Below, in pieces: positions 15,732 through 16,453 of a DNA stretch of 16,453 bases. Made by a program: the position numbers and the translations under genes. The notes under the pieces are model-generated. The model ran no database searches. It saw nothing but the letters and a program-made list of their open reading frames with translations, and had not been told where the DNA came from. The stretch's first letter is position 1. Each line of letters begins with the position of its first letter. The DNA lies in NCBI GenBank assembly GCA_049976445.1, contig JBMFIF010000040.1, positions 1 through 16,453 on the forward strand, read 5' to 3'. This DNA is from JAVZOV01 sp049976445 (lineage in GTDB: Archaea; Thermoproteota; Thermoprotei; Gearchaeales; WAQG01).

Positions 15732-16198
15732 TGCATAAATATACAGCAATTTTTTTGGGTAATAGTATACTCGGTGATGATAGAGTAGGATTAGTGGTAG
15801 GTGAGATGCTAAGAGAAAGATTAATTCCACACGGTATTGATGTACACATAGTAGAACGTTCAGGACTTGCCCTGTTAGATTATTTAAGCGGGTATGAGAA
15901 AGCTGTCATTGTTGATAGCATCAAAACCAATAAGCACCCAATAGGAAGTGTTAGCATATTCTCTCCTGAAGAATTCAAACAGATAAAACCTATGGCACCA
16001 CATTTTTTAGGTGTTGTTGATGTGGTAAATTTCATTAAGAGTCTAAAATTAGATGAACCAAAGAAAGTTATAATAATCGGAATTGAGGTTAAAGATCCTT
16101 ATATAATATCAGAGAATTTATCAGAAGATCTTGAAAAACATTTAAGCAAAATAACGGAAGAAATCTACAATAAAATATTGGAGTTTATTTTATCTTAA
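15731..16198 (+). CDS. [NiFe] hydrogenase maturation endopeptidase (HyaD/HycI family)
   Basis: This 155-residue cytosolic protease removes the C-terminal peptide of the hydrogenase large subunit after nickel insertion, letting the active site close. Family features are IFLGNSILGDDRVG at residues 7-20, with Asp16, VDSIKT with Asp62, and MAPHFLGVVD with His91. Asp16, Asp62 and His91 correspond to the nickel-sensing residues of HycI. The GTG start at 15731 overlaps the mvhA stop by one base (TAGTG), which fixes the start and shows coupling. It is the last gene of the operon; its natural substrate is almost certainly the MvhA encoded just upstream, which keeps a 27-residue C-terminal peptide. The subfamily name (HyaD, HycI or FrcD-like) cannot be settled from sequence alone. 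Confidence 0.87.
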   Translation: MHKYTAIFLGNSILGDDRVGLVVGEMLRERLIPHGIDVHIVERSGLALLDYLSGYEKAVIVDSIKTNKHPIGSVSIFSPEEFKQIKPMAPHFLGVVDVVNFIKSLKLDEPKKVIIIGIEVKDPYIISENLSEDLEKHLSKITEEIYNKILEFILS

Positions 16199-16253
16199 AT
16201 CTATTTACGCTCTTAAGTAAGATTTTTGTTGTTGCTCTTCCTATACTTTACCT
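16199..16253 (+). promoter_or_regulatory. Short gap with a weak T-tract
   Basis: The 55 bases after the endopeptidase stop include GATTTTTGTTGTTGCTCTTCC, a loose pyrimidine-rich tract that could end the operon transcript. CTATACTTTA (16241-16250) lies immediately before the transposase fragment start, too close to serve as its TATA box unless transcription starts inside it. Confidence 0.25.
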
Positions 16254-16385
16254 ATGGAAATACTAACCCTCTTGTCAAGTGAGGAAGCATGCTCAAAACT
16301 TTTTAGAACCATCAGGTGGCAAAACGGTATCCACTGCCCCAGATGCAGCTCAAGAATAGTGAAAGGACACGGAAACTATATATAG
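16254..16385 (+). pseudogene. IS1595-type transposase, N-terminal zinc-ribbon fragment
   Basis: The frame from the ATG at 16254 encodes 43 residues ending at a TAG (16383-16385). It contains FRTIRWQNGIHCPRCSSRIV and then KGHGNY. This matches the N-terminal zinc ribbon of IS1595-family transposases (R-W-x-N-G-x-x-C-P-x-C), which normally continues to a second C-x-x-C pair and a DDE catalytic domain. Both are absent: the sequence stops where the second Cys pair should begin. It is therefore a remnant or an interrupted element, and no target-site duplication or terminal repeat could be identified. It lies directly behind the hydrogenase operon at the window edge. Confidence 0.7.
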
Positions 16386-16420
16386 GAAATAAATTAATAA
16401 AATTAAGAGAGCAGGCCAGC

Positions 16421-16453
16421 ATGATCACAGAAAAAGTTTTGGAAGAACTCGAA
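16421..16453 (+). CDS. Possible start of another gene, cut by the window end
   Basis: An ATG at 16421 opens a frame of 11 codons (MITEKVLEELE) running off the window, and the frame is also open upstream to at least 16373. CTATATATAG (16377-16386) lies about 40 bases upstream and could serve as a TATA box. No function can be assigned to so short a piece, and it may instead be a frameshifted part of the transposase remnant. Confidence 0.25.
   Translation, partial: MITEKVLEELE

Noticed and set aside
7283..16198. A complete HdrABC or a standard QmoABC operon
   Set aside because: No protein with the CCG domains of HdrB is present, and the two QmoC-like copies plus MvhDGA do not fit the standard Qmo set.
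1..16453. CRISPR array, tRNA or rRNA genes
   Set aside because: No regularly spaced repeats of 20-40 bases, no tRNA cloverleaf with GTTC-type T-loop, and no rRNA-like sequence was noticed.

Overview
The window looks like DNA from an anaerobic, AT-rich archaeon. The best guess is a member of the Thermoproteota or a related uncultivated lineage; the sequence does not fix it further. Supporting signs are A/T-rich TATA-box promoters, a likely leaderless GTG start, strong GGAGGTG or GGTGA ribosome-binding sites inside operons, an aldehyde:ferredoxin oxidoreductase family gene, and an Hdr/Mvh-type [NiFe] hydrogenase cluster. No rRNA, tRNA or CRISPR array was seen.

Layout, left to right. Bases 1 to about 109 are unassigned sequence abutting a 5'-truncated AOR-family gene (about 110-904, +). 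A stand-alone isochorismatase/nicotinamidase-family hydrolase follows (1164-1775, +), then an MIO-dependent aromatic amino acid or histidine ammonia-lyase (1887-3569, +). On the minus strand are a two-CBS-domain protein (3730-4134) and a compact three-gene ECF transporter operon of the YkoEDC type, read ykoE (6261-6818), ykoD (4984-6261, two fused ATPase domains), ykoC (4313-4987). It probably imports a thiamin precursor. A divergent, very AT-rich region of about 460 bases separates this operon from the main system.

The main system (7283-16198, +) is a tightly coupled eight-gene operon with overlaps of 1 to 8 bases or a 4-base gap at each junction: two tandem QmoC-like membrane subunits (HdrC-type ferredoxin plus cytochrome-b-like domain), a short QmoA-like HdrA, a full-length HdrA, an MvhD-like [2Fe-2S] adaptor, the [NiFe] hydrogenase small (MvhG) and large (MvhA) subunits, and a hydrogenase maturation endopeptidase. 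No HdrB-type (CCG-domain) subunit, APS reductase or DsrAB lies nearby. I infer a membrane-anchored hydrogenase complex. Electrons from H2 would pass MvhA, MvhG and MvhD to the HdrA flavins and then to the HdrC/cytochrome-b subunits and a membrane carrier (quinone or similar), or run the reverse way. A flavin-based bifurcation step is possible. The pair of diverged membrane subunits, one with His in place of a cluster Cys, and the pair of unequal HdrA subunits are the most unusual parts.

The right edge (16254-16385) holds the first 43 codons of an IS1595-type transposase zinc ribbon ending at a stop, followed by a possible start of another gene cut by the window end.
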